Shown here piece after piece: positions 8,612-16,911 of a DNA stretch of 36,042 bases. The stretch lies in contig NZ_JNXT01000087.1 in assembly GCF_000716675.1 (NCBI RefSeq), positions 1 to 36,042 of the forward strand, read 5' to 3'. The stretch is from Streptomyces alboflavus (GTDB lineage: Bacteria > Actinomycetota > Actinomycetes > Streptomycetales > Streptomycetaceae). The first letter of the stretch is position 1, and the number at the start of each line of letters is the position of its first letter. The notes beneath the pieces were generated by a model. That model saw nothing but the letters and a program-made list of their open reading frames with translations. It ran no database searches and was not told the DNA's origin. The position numbers and the translations under genes were made by a program.

Positions 8612-9415
8612 CTACGCCCCGGGGGCCGTGCGCGCGGCCGTCGAGCCCCTGACCACCAGCTCCGGCATGAACACGAATTCGCTGTGGGGGGCGGGGGTAC
8701 CCCCGATCTCCTCCAGGAGCGTGCGCACCGCGGCCTGGCCCATCGCGGGCACCGGCTTGCGGACCGTCGTCAGCGGCGGATCGGTGAAGGCGACGAGCAC
8801 CGAGTCGTCGAAGCCGACCACGGAGACGTCGTCCGGCACCTCCAGGCCCCGCTCCCGCGCCGCCCGTATCGCGCCGAGCGCCATCATGTCGCTGGCGCAC
8901 ACCACGGCCGTGCAGCCCCGGTCCAGGAGCGCGGCCGCCGCTGCCTGTCCGCCTTCGAGCGTGTACAGGGAGTGCTGGACCAGCTCCGCCTCGATGTCCT
9001 CGACGTCCGCGGAACCCAGCCGGAACGTCTCCCGCATCGACCGCGTGAACCCCTCGATCTTCCGCTGTACGGGGACGAAGCGCCGCGGCCCGAGGGCGAG
9101 CCCGATCCGGGTGTGCCCGAGCGAGGCGAGGTGGGTGACGGCCAGGCGCATCGCCGCGCGGTCGTCGGGCGAGATGAAGGGCGCCCGCACCTTCGGCGAG
9201 AAGCCGTCCACGAGGACGAACGGCACCCCCTGTGCGCGCAACTGCTCGTAGCGAGCGGTGTCCGCGGTGGTGTCCGCGTGCAGGCCCGAGACGAAGATGA
9301 TGCCCGCGACCCCGCGGTCCACCAGCATCTCGGTCAGCTCGTCCTCGGTGGAGCCGCCCGGGGTCTGGGTGGCGAGCACCGGGGTGTAGCCCTGGCGGGT
9401 CAGGGCCTGGCGCGG
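8612..9415 (-). pseudogene. malR: malR remnant: LacI-family regulator without its DNA-binding domain
   Basis: About 267 in-frame codons match the ligand-binding and dimerisation part of a LacI/GalR regulator, very close to Streptomyces MalR (Reg1): QALTRQGYTPVLATQTPGGS, DRGVAGIIFVSGLHADT, VPFVLVDGFSP, LGHTRIGLALGP, ASDMMALGAIRAARE, VSVVGFDDS, LTTVRKPVPAMG. Upstream the frame meets TGA at 9416-9418, and the missing first 75-80 residues (helix-turn-helix, hinge and first strand) appear in no frame before aglA begins. The longest intact start is a GTG at 9379. Without the helix-turn-helix it cannot bind DNA in the normal way. MalR normally represses maltose uptake genes, so loss could deregulate them if they exist elsewhere. 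Confidence 0.85.
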
Positions 9416-9467
9416 TCACAGGATTGGACTGTACCGGTCGTGTCTCACGCTGCCCACAAGGCGGGCC

Positions 9468-11174
9468 TCACCGCTCCCACCAGACCGTCGCGTCCGGCGG
9501 GAGCACGGCGTCGGTGCCGGGCCCGCCCAAGTCGGCTCCCGGGGCGCGTGAGTTGAGGCTGCACAGCAGTGGGGTGCCGGGGGCGGGCAGGGTGACGGGG
9601 CGGCCGGTGAGGTTCGTGGTCACGACGAGGGTGCGGCCCGCGGCGGTCCTGCGGAACGCGAGCACGCCCGCGGGCGCCTCCTCCCACGCCACGTCCCGGC
9701 CCGCGCCGAGCGCCGGGTGCGCGCGGCGCAGCGCGAGTGCCGTCCGGTACAGCTCCAGGGTCGAGGCCGGATCGCCCTGCTGCGCCGCGACCGTGAGGTC
9801 CGCCCACCCCGCGGGTTGTGGCAGCCAGCTCGGCCCGCCCGCGACCGGCCCGAACCCGAACGGCGGCCGCACCCCCGACCACGGCAGCGGCACCCGGCAC
9901 CCGTCCCGCGTGCCCTCCTGTCCTGAAGGCTGCCCCGAACCCTGCCCGGCGCCGCGGAAGAACGCCGGGTCCTGGCGCACCTCGTCGGGCAGGTCCGTCA
10001 CCTCGGGCAGGCCGAGCTCCTCGCCCTGGTAGAGGTATGCCGAGCCGGGCAGCGCCAGCATCAACAGCGTGGCGGCGCGCGCCCGGCGCAGGCCCCTTGC
10101 CGGGTCGCCGTCGGCGAAGCGCGTGGTGTGCCGCACTACGTCGTGGTTGGAGAGCACCCACGTCGCGGGCGCGGCCACGGAGTTCATCGCGGCCAGGGAG
10201 CGGTCGATGACGGCGCGCAGCGCGGCCGCGTCCCAGCCCGTCGTGAGATACGTGAAGTTGAAGGCCTGGTGCAGCTCGTCGGGGCGCAGGTACAGCGCGC
10301 TGCGCTCCACCGTCGGCGTCCACGCCTCGGCGACGGCGATGCGCTCCCCGTCGTAGCCGTCGAGCAGCGCCCGCCAGTCCCGGTAGATCTCGTGCACGCC
10401 GTCCTGGTCGAAGTACGGCACGGGCGCGGCGCCCAGGAGCTTGACCTGCTCGCCGTGGCCGACGTCCGGCAGGCCCGGGGCCTTGATCAGGCCGTGGGCG
10501 ACGTCCACGCGGAAGCCGTCGACGCCGAGGTCGAGCCAGAAGCGCAGGACGGAGCGGAACTCCTCGCGTACGGCGGGGTGTTCCCAGTCGAAGTCGGGCT
10601 GCTCGGGCGCGAACAGATGCAGATACCAGTCGCCGGGGGTGCCGTCGGGGTCGGTGGTGCGGGTCCAGGCGGGGCCGCCGAAGACGGACTCCCAGTCGTT
10701 GGGCGGCAGTTCGCCGCCTGGGCCGCGGCCGGGGCGGAAGTGGAAGCGCTCCCGCAGCGGTGAGGCCGGGCCGTCCGCCAGGGCCGCGCGGAACCACTCG
10801 TGCTGGTCCGAGCAGTGGTTGGGCACGATGTCGACGATCACCCGCAGGCCCAGTTCATGGGCCCGGCGCACCAGGGCGTCGGCGTCGGCGAGGGTGCCGA
10901 AGACGGGGTCGACCACGCGGTAGTCGGCGACGTCGTAGCCGGCGTCGGCCTGCGGCGAGGCGTAGAACGGGGAGAGCCAGACGGCGTCCACGCCGAGGTC
11001 CCTGAGGTGCGGCAGGCGCGCCGTCACGCCCGGCAGGTCACCCATGCCGTCGCCGTCGGCGTCGGCGAAGCTGCGCGGATAGACCTGGTAGATGACGGCG
11101 TCGTGCCACCAGCCGCGGCCCGCGTCGCGGTCGGTGATGGCATCAGTGGTGGCGTCGGTGATGTGCTGGGTCAT
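9468..11174 (-). CDS. aglA: GH13 alpha-glucosidase AglA
   Basis: 568 residues, glycoside hydrolase family 13. Motifs in order: AVIYQVYPRSFADADGDGMG, VDAVWLSPFY, VIVDIVPNHCSDQH, DGFRVDVAHG (nucleophile Asp), VAEAWT (acid/base Glu), WVLSNHD (transition-state Asp) and AYLYQGEELGLPEV. No signal peptide is visible, consistent with a cytoplasmic enzyme cleaving imported maltose or malto-oligosaccharides to glucose. In Streptomyces coelicolor aglA follows malEFG and is divergent from malR; here it is on the same strand as the malR remnant with no malEFG between or upstream. AAGGGA two to three bases before the ATG serves as ribosome binding site. Confidence 0.93.
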   Translation of the reverse strand: MTQHITDATTDAITDRDAGRGWWHDAVIYQVYPRSFADADGDGMGDLPGVTARLPHLRDLGVDAVWLSPFYASPQADAGYDVADYRVVDPVFGTLADADALVRRAHELGLRVIVDIVPNHCSDQHEWFRAALADGPASPLRERFHFRPGRGPGGELPPNDWESVFGGPAWTRTTDPDGTPGDWYLHLFAPEQPDFDWEHPAVREEFRSVLRFWLDLGVDGFRVDVAHGLIKAPGLPDVGHGEQVKLLGAAPVPYFDQDGVHEIYRDWRALLDGYDGERIAVAEAWTPTVERSALYLRPDELHQAFNFTYLTTGWDAAALRAVIDRSLAAMNSVAAPATWVLSNHDVVRHTTRFADGDPARGLRRARAATLLMLALPGSAYLYQGEELGLPEVTDLPDEVRQDPAFFRGAGQGSGQPSGQEGTRDGCRVPLPWSGVRPPFGFGPVAGGPSWLPQPAGWADLTVAAQQGDPASTLELYRTALALRRAHPALGAGRDVAWEEAPAGVLAFRRTAAGRTLVVTTNLTGRPVTLPAPGTPLLCSLNSRAPGADLGGPGTDAVLPPDATVWWER

Positions 11175-11471
11175 GAAGTCCCTTGCCGGTACGGGGATTC
11201 CCTGCCGTTCCCCTCAGTGTCGCCCCGACGGATCAGGGCACTGGGATGAACGTGCCGCGCGAGGCGAAGGTCACGAACGCCGGGCGGACCTCGCCCGGGA
11301 GAGGGCGGATCCTAGCGCCAAGCCCGGGGCCGCCGTGGCAGGTCGGGTGATCTCCACCGTTCCAGGTCGGACCGTGGCCACGTACTCCCCGGTGGTGTGT
11401 TAGAGCGCTAGCGTGGACGGGCGAGCCCCACAAGGGCCCGTTACCGTCCGCCGCTCCTGGGGGATGTCCAC
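11175..11471. promoter_or_regulatory. Divergent intergenic region, aglA / REC-PP2C gene
   Basis: 297 bases with no supported gene. It holds the aglA leader on the left and the promoter of the phosphatase gene on the right. I see no trace of malG or of the missing malR 5' end in either strand. An 8-base palindrome, CGCTAGCG, is at 11406-11413 and a GGGGGAT ribosome binding site precedes the GTG at 11472. Confidence 0.4.
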
Positions 11472-13232
11472 GTGGGCGTAAGGGACAGAGCAGTCAAGAG
11501 TGACAAAGGGGAGGCCGGGCCGGGGGTCACCACGGTCCTGGTCGTCGACGACGTGGCCGCGAGCCGGTACGCGCTGGGCGCGGTGCTCCGCCGCGCCGGC
11601 CACCGGGTTGTCCTGGCCGCGAGCGCCGGCGAGGCGCTGACCGAACTCGACGCGCGGCTGCGCGCGGGTGAACTGCCCGACGTGGCCCTCGTCGACGTGG
11701 GCCTGCCCGACATGAGCGGCTACGACCTGTGCCGCCGCCTGAAGGCGTCCCCGACGACCGCGTCCCTGCCCGTCGTGCACTTCTCCGCCGCCGCGCACGG
11801 CTCCGCGGACCGCTGCCGCGGCCTGGACGCGGGCGGCGAGGCCTATCTGACCGTGCCCGCCGAACCGGAGGAGATCGCCGCCGTCGTCCGCGCCGCCGCC
11901 CGCGGCGCCCGCCACCGCAGCGCCGCCCAGACCCGGGCGGGCCGCCTCAGCCGCCTCGCCGAGGCCGTCCTCGACGTGCAGTCCGCGAGCTCGGTGCGCG
12001 AACTGGTGGACGCGGCGGCGGCCGGCGCCGCGGGCCTCGCCGACGCCCCCGCCGCGGCCTTCGTCCTCGGTGAGGAGGGCGAGATCCACTGCGGCCGCTC
12101 CCAGCGCCGCGTCGCGGAGCCGCCCGGCGCCGACGCGCACGAGAGCGCCGCCCACCTGATGTGGCGCCTGATGTCCGGCAGGAGCGGCGTCCACACCACG
12201 ACCGTGCCCGGGCCGATGTGGCCCGCCGGGTTCGTCGGGGCCTCGCGAGGGCCCTCGCCGCTCACGTCGAGCCGCGGCGAGGGGGCATCGGACCAGGCGG
12301 GCACGTGCTACCCGGCCCACTGGCGGGACGGCGCCGCGGCGGACGCGGCCGGGCTCTCCGCGCCGGGGGAGGGGGCGCTGCTCGCCCTCGCCCGCACCCG
12401 CGAGGACCGCGCGCCGGTGTGCCTGGCCACCGCCGCGTACGCCCAGGACTCCGCCCCCGACCTCGGCCGCCTGGCCCACGCCACGGCCCGCGTCGCGGAA
12501 CGGCTCCTGATGTACGAGAAGGAACGCCACATCGCGCTGACCCTCCAGCACAGCTTCCTGCCGAGCGCCCTGCCGGACCTGCCGGGCACCGAGATCGTCG
12601 TCCGCTACGAACCCGCGTCCCGGCAGGCGGAGATCGGCGGCGACTTCTACGCCGCGCTGCCCACGCCCGCCGGGGTGCTCACCGGCATCGGCGACGTCGT
12701 CGGCCACTCCCTCGACGCGGCCACGGTGATGGTGGAACTGCGCCACGCCCTGCGGGCGTACTGCGTCGAGGACCCCGACCCCGGCCGCCTCACCGCCCGC
12801 CTCGACCGGATGCTCCAGCGCTACCACCCCGACATCACCGCCACCATGTGCCTGACCCTCGTCGACCCGCCCACGGGCCGCACCCGCGTCGCGAACGCGG
12901 GCCACATCCCGCCGCTCGTCGTGAGCGACACCGGCCCCGCCGCCTACATCAGGGCGAACGGCCCCCTGCTCGGCCTTGGCCTCGACCGGCCGCAGCCCGT
13001 GGAGACCCGGCTCGCCCCCGGCGACCGCATGCTCATGGTCACTGACGGACTCATCGAGACCCGCGGCACGGACCTCGCCGTGTCCATGGAGCACCTGCGC
13101 CTCGCGGCCGCCGCCGCCCCGCCCGGCGTGACCGCCCTGTGCGACACGCTCCTGGAGAGCTTCGGCCGCGAACGGGACGACGACATCGCGCTGTTGGCGC
13201 TGCGCCTGACCGCTCCGGCCGTCGGCGCCTAG
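11472..13232 (+). CDS. REC-GAF-PP2C (SpoIIE/RsbU-like) phosphatase
   Basis: 586 residues. The N-terminal receiver domain has the acidic pair Asp26-Asp27 and the phospho-acceptor Asp75 (VDVGLPDMSG) plus Ser105, but the conserved switch Lys is Val128 (AYLTVPAEP). A GAF-like sensor region (about 150-340) leads into a PP2C/SpoIIE phosphatase with all metal motifs: GGDFYA, GDVVGHS, NAGHIPP, TDGLIE, DDIALLALR. Such proteins dephosphorylate anti-sigma-factor antagonists and so release alternative sigma factors; Streptomyces has dozens. GTG at 11472 is preceded by GGGGGAT. No cognate kinase or antagonist is encoded next to it, so the partner must lie elsewhere. Confidence 0.92.
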   Translation: MGVRDRAVKSDKGEAGPGVTTVLVVDDVAASRYALGAVLRRAGHRVVLAASAGEALTELDARLRAGELPDVALVDVGLPDMSGYDLCRRLKASPTTASLPVVHFSAAAHGSADRCRGLDAGGEAYLTVPAEPEEIAAVVRAAARGARHRSAAQTRAGRLSRLAEAVLDVQSASSVRELVDAAAAGAAGLADAPAAAFVLGEEGEIHCGRSQRRVAEPPGADAHESAAHLMWRLMSGRSGVHTTTVPGPMWPAGFVGASRGPSPLTSSRGEGASDQAGTCYPAHWRDGAAADAAGLSAPGEGALLALARTREDRAPVCLATAAYAQDSAPDLGRLAHATARVAERLLMYEKERHIALTLQHSFLPSALPDLPGTEIVVRYEPASRQAEIGGDFYAALPTPAGVLTGIGDVVGHSLDAATVMVELRHALRAYCVEDPDPGRLTARLDRMLQRYHPDITATMCLTLVDPPTGRTRVANAGHIPPLVVSDTGPAAYIRANGPLLGLGLDRPQPVETRLAPGDRMLMVTDGLIETRGTDLAVSMEHLRLAAAAAPPGVTALCDTLLESFGRERDDDIALLALRLTAPAVGA

Positions 13233-13390
13233 GGCCTGTCCGATGGGTCGGCGCGGCGTCGCGGCGCCGGCGCGCCCCGAGGACGGCCGAGCGCGGACGG
13301 CACGTTCGGCCTTGCCCGCGGAGCCCGTACGGAGACAGGGTGATCACCCAGACCCGTATCCGGACGCACGCCGGAGAGAACACCGCCCGG

Positions 13391-14095
13391 CTACGGGAGC
13401 ACGGCGCGCGGCGCCAGCGCGGCGAGCCGTCCCAGCAGGTCGGCGAACGGCCCGTCGGCGGGCTCGTCCGCGAGGATGCCGCCGAGCAGCAGCGCCATCT
13501 CCTCGTCGTAGGCGGCGCTCACCGCCGCCAACGCCGCGAAGTCATGGACGAGTTGGAGCTCAAGATCGGCGCGCGGAATGCGGCGGCCGTCCAGCCAGAT
13601 CAGCGCCGTCGACTCGGCCAGCGAGATCCAGGAGCGCACCACCAGTTCGAGCCGGGCGGGCGGCGCCGTGACGCCGAGGTGCGCGAGGATCTGGTCGTAC
13701 GCGGCCTGCCGCACCGAGTCGATGAGCGCGTTCGTCGTCGATGAGCCCACCGCGGGACCGCCGCGCATCAGCGCGGAGAAGCCGGGACCGTGCTCGTCGA
13801 CGAAGCCGAGGAAACGTCCCGTCACGCGCAGCAGGCGCGCCCCCAGCGGCCCCTCGTGCGGCTCGACGAACCGCTCGGCCAGCTCGTCGGCGGCCCGCTT
13901 GAGCGCCGCCTCGTACAGGCTGAGCTTGCCGGGGAAGTAGTGGTACACGAGCGGACGCGAGATGCCCGCGGCCGACGCTATCTCGTCGATGGAGACGTCG
14001 TCGGGCGAGCGGTTGCTGAACAGCTCGAGGGCGACCCCGATCAGTTGCTGCCGCCGCTCCTCGACACCCATCCTGCGGCGCATCCCGGTAGTCAT
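13391..14095 (-). CDS. TetR/AcrR family transcriptional regulator
   Basis: 234 residues. The N-terminal TetR helix-turn-helix is clear: VSIDEIASAAGISRPLVYHYF at about residues 35-54, preceded by ALELFSNRS. The C-terminal domain is ligand-binding and of the type with a DEHGPGFSALMRGG helix. It is the last gene of a minus-strand run: hydrolase, ferredoxin reductase, then this gene 92 bases after the reductase stop. It may control that operon, with the dyad before the hydrolase as a possible operator. Convergent with the phosphatase gene. Confidence 0.92.
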   Translation of the reverse strand: MTTGMRRRMGVEERRQQLIGVALELFSNRSPDDVSIDEIASAAGISRPLVYHYFPGKLSLYEAALKRAADELAERFVEPHEGPLGARLLRVTGRFLGFVDEHGPGFSALMRGGPAVGSSTTNALIDSVRQAAYDQILAHLGVTAPPARLELVVRSWISLAESTALIWLDGRRIPRADLELQLVHDFAALAAVSAAYDEEMALLLGGILADEPADGPFADLLGRLAALAPRAVLP

Positions 14096-14187
14096 GCGAA
14101 CACTCTACCGATGCGATCCGGCCGTGAACGGACGCCCCCGCTCCGCCTGTTCGCCCGAGCCACGTCCCGCCCGCGCCCGCCGCGCCG

Positions 14188-15279
14188 CTACGCGTCGAGC
14201 ACGAGCCGCGTGCCGCGCGCCCGCGACACACAGATCAGCATCGAGTCCCCGCGCTCGCCGTCGGTGAGCAGCTCGTCGCGGTGGTCGATCTCGCCCTCCA
14301 GGACCCGGTGTCGGCAGGTCCCGCAGAACCCCTGCTCGCAGGAGTACGGGGTGTCGGGCAGCTCGGCGCGGACGGCCGCGAGCACCGTGGTGTCCGCGCC
14401 CACGGTCACCGTGCGGCCGCTGCGCCGCAGTTCGACCTCGAAGGCGCTCTCGCCGCCCGCGGCCGTGGTGGGTGCGAACCGCTCCAGGTGCAGGGCACAC
14501 CCCTCGGGCAGCGCCCCGGCGACGGCGTCCATGAGCCCCTCGGGCCCGCACACGTACACGGCACCCGCCGCGCCCGCCCCGAGGAAGCCCCCCACATCGG
14601 GCCGCCCGGCCTCGTCCTCGGCGACGACGGTCACCCGCCCGCCGGGCCCGCCCAGCTTCTCCAACTCCTCCAGGAAGGGCATCGAGGCCCGGCTCCGCCC
14701 GCAGTAAAGGAGCCGCCAGTCGGCGCCCGCCGCGTCCACGGCCCGCACCATGGCGAGGACCGGCGTGATCCCGATGCCGCCCGCGACGAAGACGTACGCC
14801 GCGGCGTCGTCGACCAGCGGGAACCGGTTGCGCGGCCCGCGCACCTCCACCTCCACGCCCTCGCGCAGCGCCTCGTGCACCTCGCGGGACCCGCCGCGGC
14901 CGCCCTCGTCCGCCCTGATGAGCCGGGTGGCGACGGTGTACGAGGACGTGTCCTCGGGGTCCCCGCACAGCGAGTACTGCCGCACCAGGCCCGAGGGCAG
15001 CACGAGATCCAGATGCGCGCCAGGACCCCAGGCGGGCAGCCCGTCCAGGTGCCCGCCCTCCAGACGCAGTTGTACGACGCCGTCGGCGACCCGCTCGTGC
15101 CGGGCGACGCGCAGCCGCAGGGCCCGCGAGCGCGGCTGCCCGGAGACGGGCTCCTCCAGGGCGGGCAGCGGCCACAGCGGGGAGGCGTCGATGCGGCGGC
15201 GCAGGGCGCGGCGGGCGAGGAGGGCGGCGCCGGTCGCAAGGATCACGGCGCGGGCGGTGCGGGGCAGGGGAAGGGGCAT
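14188..15279 (-). CDS. Ferredoxin reductase with C-terminal [2Fe-2S] domain
   Basis: 363 residues. A short N-terminal hydrophobic stretch (about 10-23) is followed by an FNR-type flavin domain (RQYSL at 100-104), an NAD(P)H domain (GGIGITP at 167-173, CGPEGLM) and a plant-type ferredoxin domain with Cys314, Cys319, Cys322 and Cys350 (CX4CX2CX27C). This order matches phthalate-dioxygenase-reductase-like electron-transfer proteins that feed oxygenases. Its start lies one base after the stop of the upstream gene (TGA-C-ATG), so the two are translationally coupled; the partner is probably the diiron protein encoded just before it. Confidence 0.93.
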   Translation of the reverse strand: MPLPLPRTARAVILATGAALLARRALRRRIDASPLWPLPALEEPVSGQPRSRALRLRVARHERVADGVVQLRLEGGHLDGLPAWGPGAHLDLVLPSGLVRQYSLCGDPEDTSSYTVATRLIRADEGGRGGSREVHEALREGVEVEVRGPRNRFPLVDDAAAYVFVAGGIGITPVLAMVRAVDAAGADWRLLYCGRSRASMPFLEELEKLGGPGGRVTVVAEDEAGRPDVGGFLGAGAAGAVYVCGPEGLMDAVAGALPEGCALHLERFAPTTAAGGESAFEVELRRSGRTVTVGADTTVLAAVRAELPDTPYSCEQGFCGTCRHRVLEGEIDHRDELLTDGERGDSMLICVSRARGTRLVLDA

Positions 15280-15280
15280 G

Positions 15281-16195
15281 TCAGGCGGCCCCGTTCGCGC
15301 GGGCCTCGGCGGCGGTGGCCGCGGGGGACGAGGCGAGGTAGGCGACGGCCTGCTCGGTGCTGCCCTCCTGGGAGGGGTGGTAGGCGCGGCTCAGATAGCG
15401 CGGGATGGAGCGGATCATGTCGCCGGTGGTGGGCAGGGTGCCGGCCCGGCCGCTGCGGTGGAAGTCCCGGAAGGAGGCCTTGCCGTCGACGAGCGTCGGG
15501 TCGTTCTCCATGAAGAACCGGGCGCCGCGCTGCCACAGGAACACCAGCGCGGTGAAGGCGGTGGCCCAGGTGCGGGCGCGGCGGCGGTAGCTCCCGTCGA
15601 CGTGCATGAACAGGTCGAAGGCGACCGCCCGGTGCTCGACCTCCTCCGCGCCGTGCCAGCGCAGCAGGTCCAGCATCGTCGGATCGGCCCCGCGCCGGTC
15701 CAACTCCTCGGCGTTCAGGACCCAGTCGCCGAGGAACGCGGTGTAGTGCTCGATCGCCGAGATCATCGCGACGCGCTCCATCAGCCACCACTGCCGGGGC
15801 CTGCCCGGCGGCAGCGTGCGGTCGCCGAGCAGCTTCTCGAAGAGCCAGTCGACCTGGGCGGTGTACGGGGTGGGGTCGAGACCCTGCTCCCGCAGGTGCG
15901 GCAGGACCTCGTCGTGCGCCTGCGCGTGCATGGCCTCCTGGCCGATGAACCCGATGACGTCCTCGCGCAGCCGCTCGTCCCTGATGAGGGGAAGCACCTG
16001 CTTGTACACGTGCACGAACCAGCGCTCGCCCGCGGGGAGCAGGAGGTGCAGCACGTTGATCGTGTGCGTCGTGAAGGGGTCCCCCGGGAGCCAGTGGAGC
16101 GGGGTGCTGTCCCAGGAGAAGGAGACGTTGCGTGCCTTGAGCGCTATGTGCTCGGAGGCGACGGGCTGCGGGAGCCGGGCCCTCGTATTAGACAT
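15281..16195 (-). CDS. Putative metal-dependent hydrolase/diiron protein (PF10118-like)
   Basis: 304 residues, helical. Likely metal ligands are seen in repeated E/H motifs: Glu87, His90 and His94 (GQEAMHAQAHDEVL), Glu149-His150 (AIEHYTAFLGD), and Glu184/Glu185-His188 (HGAEEVEHRA), an arrangement resembling a ferritin-like diiron bundle. Pfam names the family a predicted metal-dependent hydrolase without proof of reaction. Being coupled to a ferredoxin reductase argues for a diiron oxygenase or desaturase-like role (inference). A hydrophobic stretch near 215-235 may touch the membrane. The ATG at 16195 is chosen; the open frame extends to 16300, but the extra residues are not family-like. Confidence 0.88.
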   Translation of the reverse strand: MSNTRARLPQPVASEHIALKARNVSFSWDSTPLHWLPGDPFTTHTINVLHLLLPAGERWFVHVYKQVLPLIRDERLREDVIGFIGQEAMHAQAHDEVLPHLREQGLDPTPYTAQVDWLFEKLLGDRTLPPGRPRQWWLMERVAMISAIEHYTAFLGDWVLNAEELDRRGADPTMLDLLRWHGAEEVEHRAVAFDLFMHVDGSYRRRARTWATAFTALVFLWQRGARFFMENDPTLVDGKASFRDFHRSGRAGTLPTTGDMIRSIPRYLSRAYHPSQEGSTEQAVAYLASSPAATAAEARANGAA

Positions 16196-16203
16196 GGCGT
16201 CAA

Positions 16204-16231
16204 TGTACTGGTGGGTAGCTGGGGTGGTACA
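16204..16231. promoter_or_regulatory. Candidate operator dyad upstream of the hydrolase operon
   Basis: TGTAC and GTACA half-sites separated by 18 bases lie 9-36 bases upstream of the hydrolase ATG; on the minus strand TACATT (16203-16208) could serve as a -10 box. The position would suit autoregulation by the TetR protein of the operon. The arms are only five bases, so this is weak. Confidence 0.3.
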
Positions 16232-16335
16232 GGTGTGTGCGGCGACTTTCCCCCATCCCGCCCCATCCCGCCCCCTCCCGGTCCCGGCCGGGAAATTCAA
16301 GGGCCGCGGGGAGGCCGTCGTGCCAGAGTGTGACC

Positions 16336-16833
16336 ATGGACGCAGACTGGGAGAAGCGCATAGCCGCCGCGTGGGACGACCTCGACACGTACGGGGAGGA
16401 GCGCGCCCAGGAGTTCAGGGCGCGGATCGAGGCGCTGGCAGGAGAACTGCCGGAGGCCGACGCCCGGGGCCCCTTCGAACGGGCCTGCGCGTTCGACTCG
16501 ACCGGCCACTCGGACCGGGCGGTCCCCCTGTACCAAGAGGCCCTGGCCCAAGGCATCGACGGCTACCACAGACGCCGCACAGTGATCCAACTCGCCAGCT
16601 CCCTGCGGAACACGGGCCGCCTCCAGGAGGCCATCACCCTGCTCACCCCGGAACTCGACGCGGAACACGACGAGTTGGACGACGCCGTCCGCGCCACCCT
16701 GGCCCTGTGCCTGATCGACGCGGACCGCGGCCGCGAGGCAGTCGCCCTCGCGGTGGGCGCCCTCGCCCCCCATCTCCCGCGCTACCAGCGATCGATGGCG
16801 AACTACGCGCGCCTCCTGGTCGAGCCCGAGTAA
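16336..16833 (+). CDS. Tetratricopeptide-repeat protein
   Basis: 165 residues, all helical. Repeated TPR-like helices include ERACAFDSTGHSDRAVPLYQ, VIQLASSLRNTGRLQEAITL and LALCLIDADRGREAVALAV, matching the TPR_5 type found in many actinomycetes and some Gram-positive bacteria. A protein-protein interaction scaffold is likely; no catalytic motif is visible. The ATG at 16336 is selected, as the open frame further upstream is Pro/Arg-rich and overlaps the divergent promoter. The gene stands alone, 78 bases before the next plus-strand gene. Confidence 0.85.
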   Translation: MDADWEKRIAAAWDDLDTYGEERAQEFRARIEALAGELPEADARGPFERACAFDSTGHSDRAVPLYQEALAQGIDGYHRRRTVIQLASSLRNTGRLQEAITLLTPELDAEHDELDDAVRATLALCLIDADRGREAVALAVGALAPHLPRYQRSMANYARLLVEPE

Positions 16834-16911
16834 CCCCGCGCACCCCCGCCGAAGGCCCCCGCGCCCACCAGCGTGAAGTGACCGGCGGACGATTCGCTCG
16901 TTCTGCTGAAC

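Noticed and set aside
8612..9379. Intact short LacI-family protein from the GTG at 9379
   Set aside because: LacI-family proteins need the N-terminal helix-turn-helix; in-frame homology continues upstream of this GTG to a stop codon, so it is better called a truncated gene.
11233..11433. 66-residue minus-strand frame upstream of aglA as a possible malG or malR remnant
   Set aside because: No residues resemble MalG, MalF, MalE or the MalR helix-turn-helix in any frame of this spacer.
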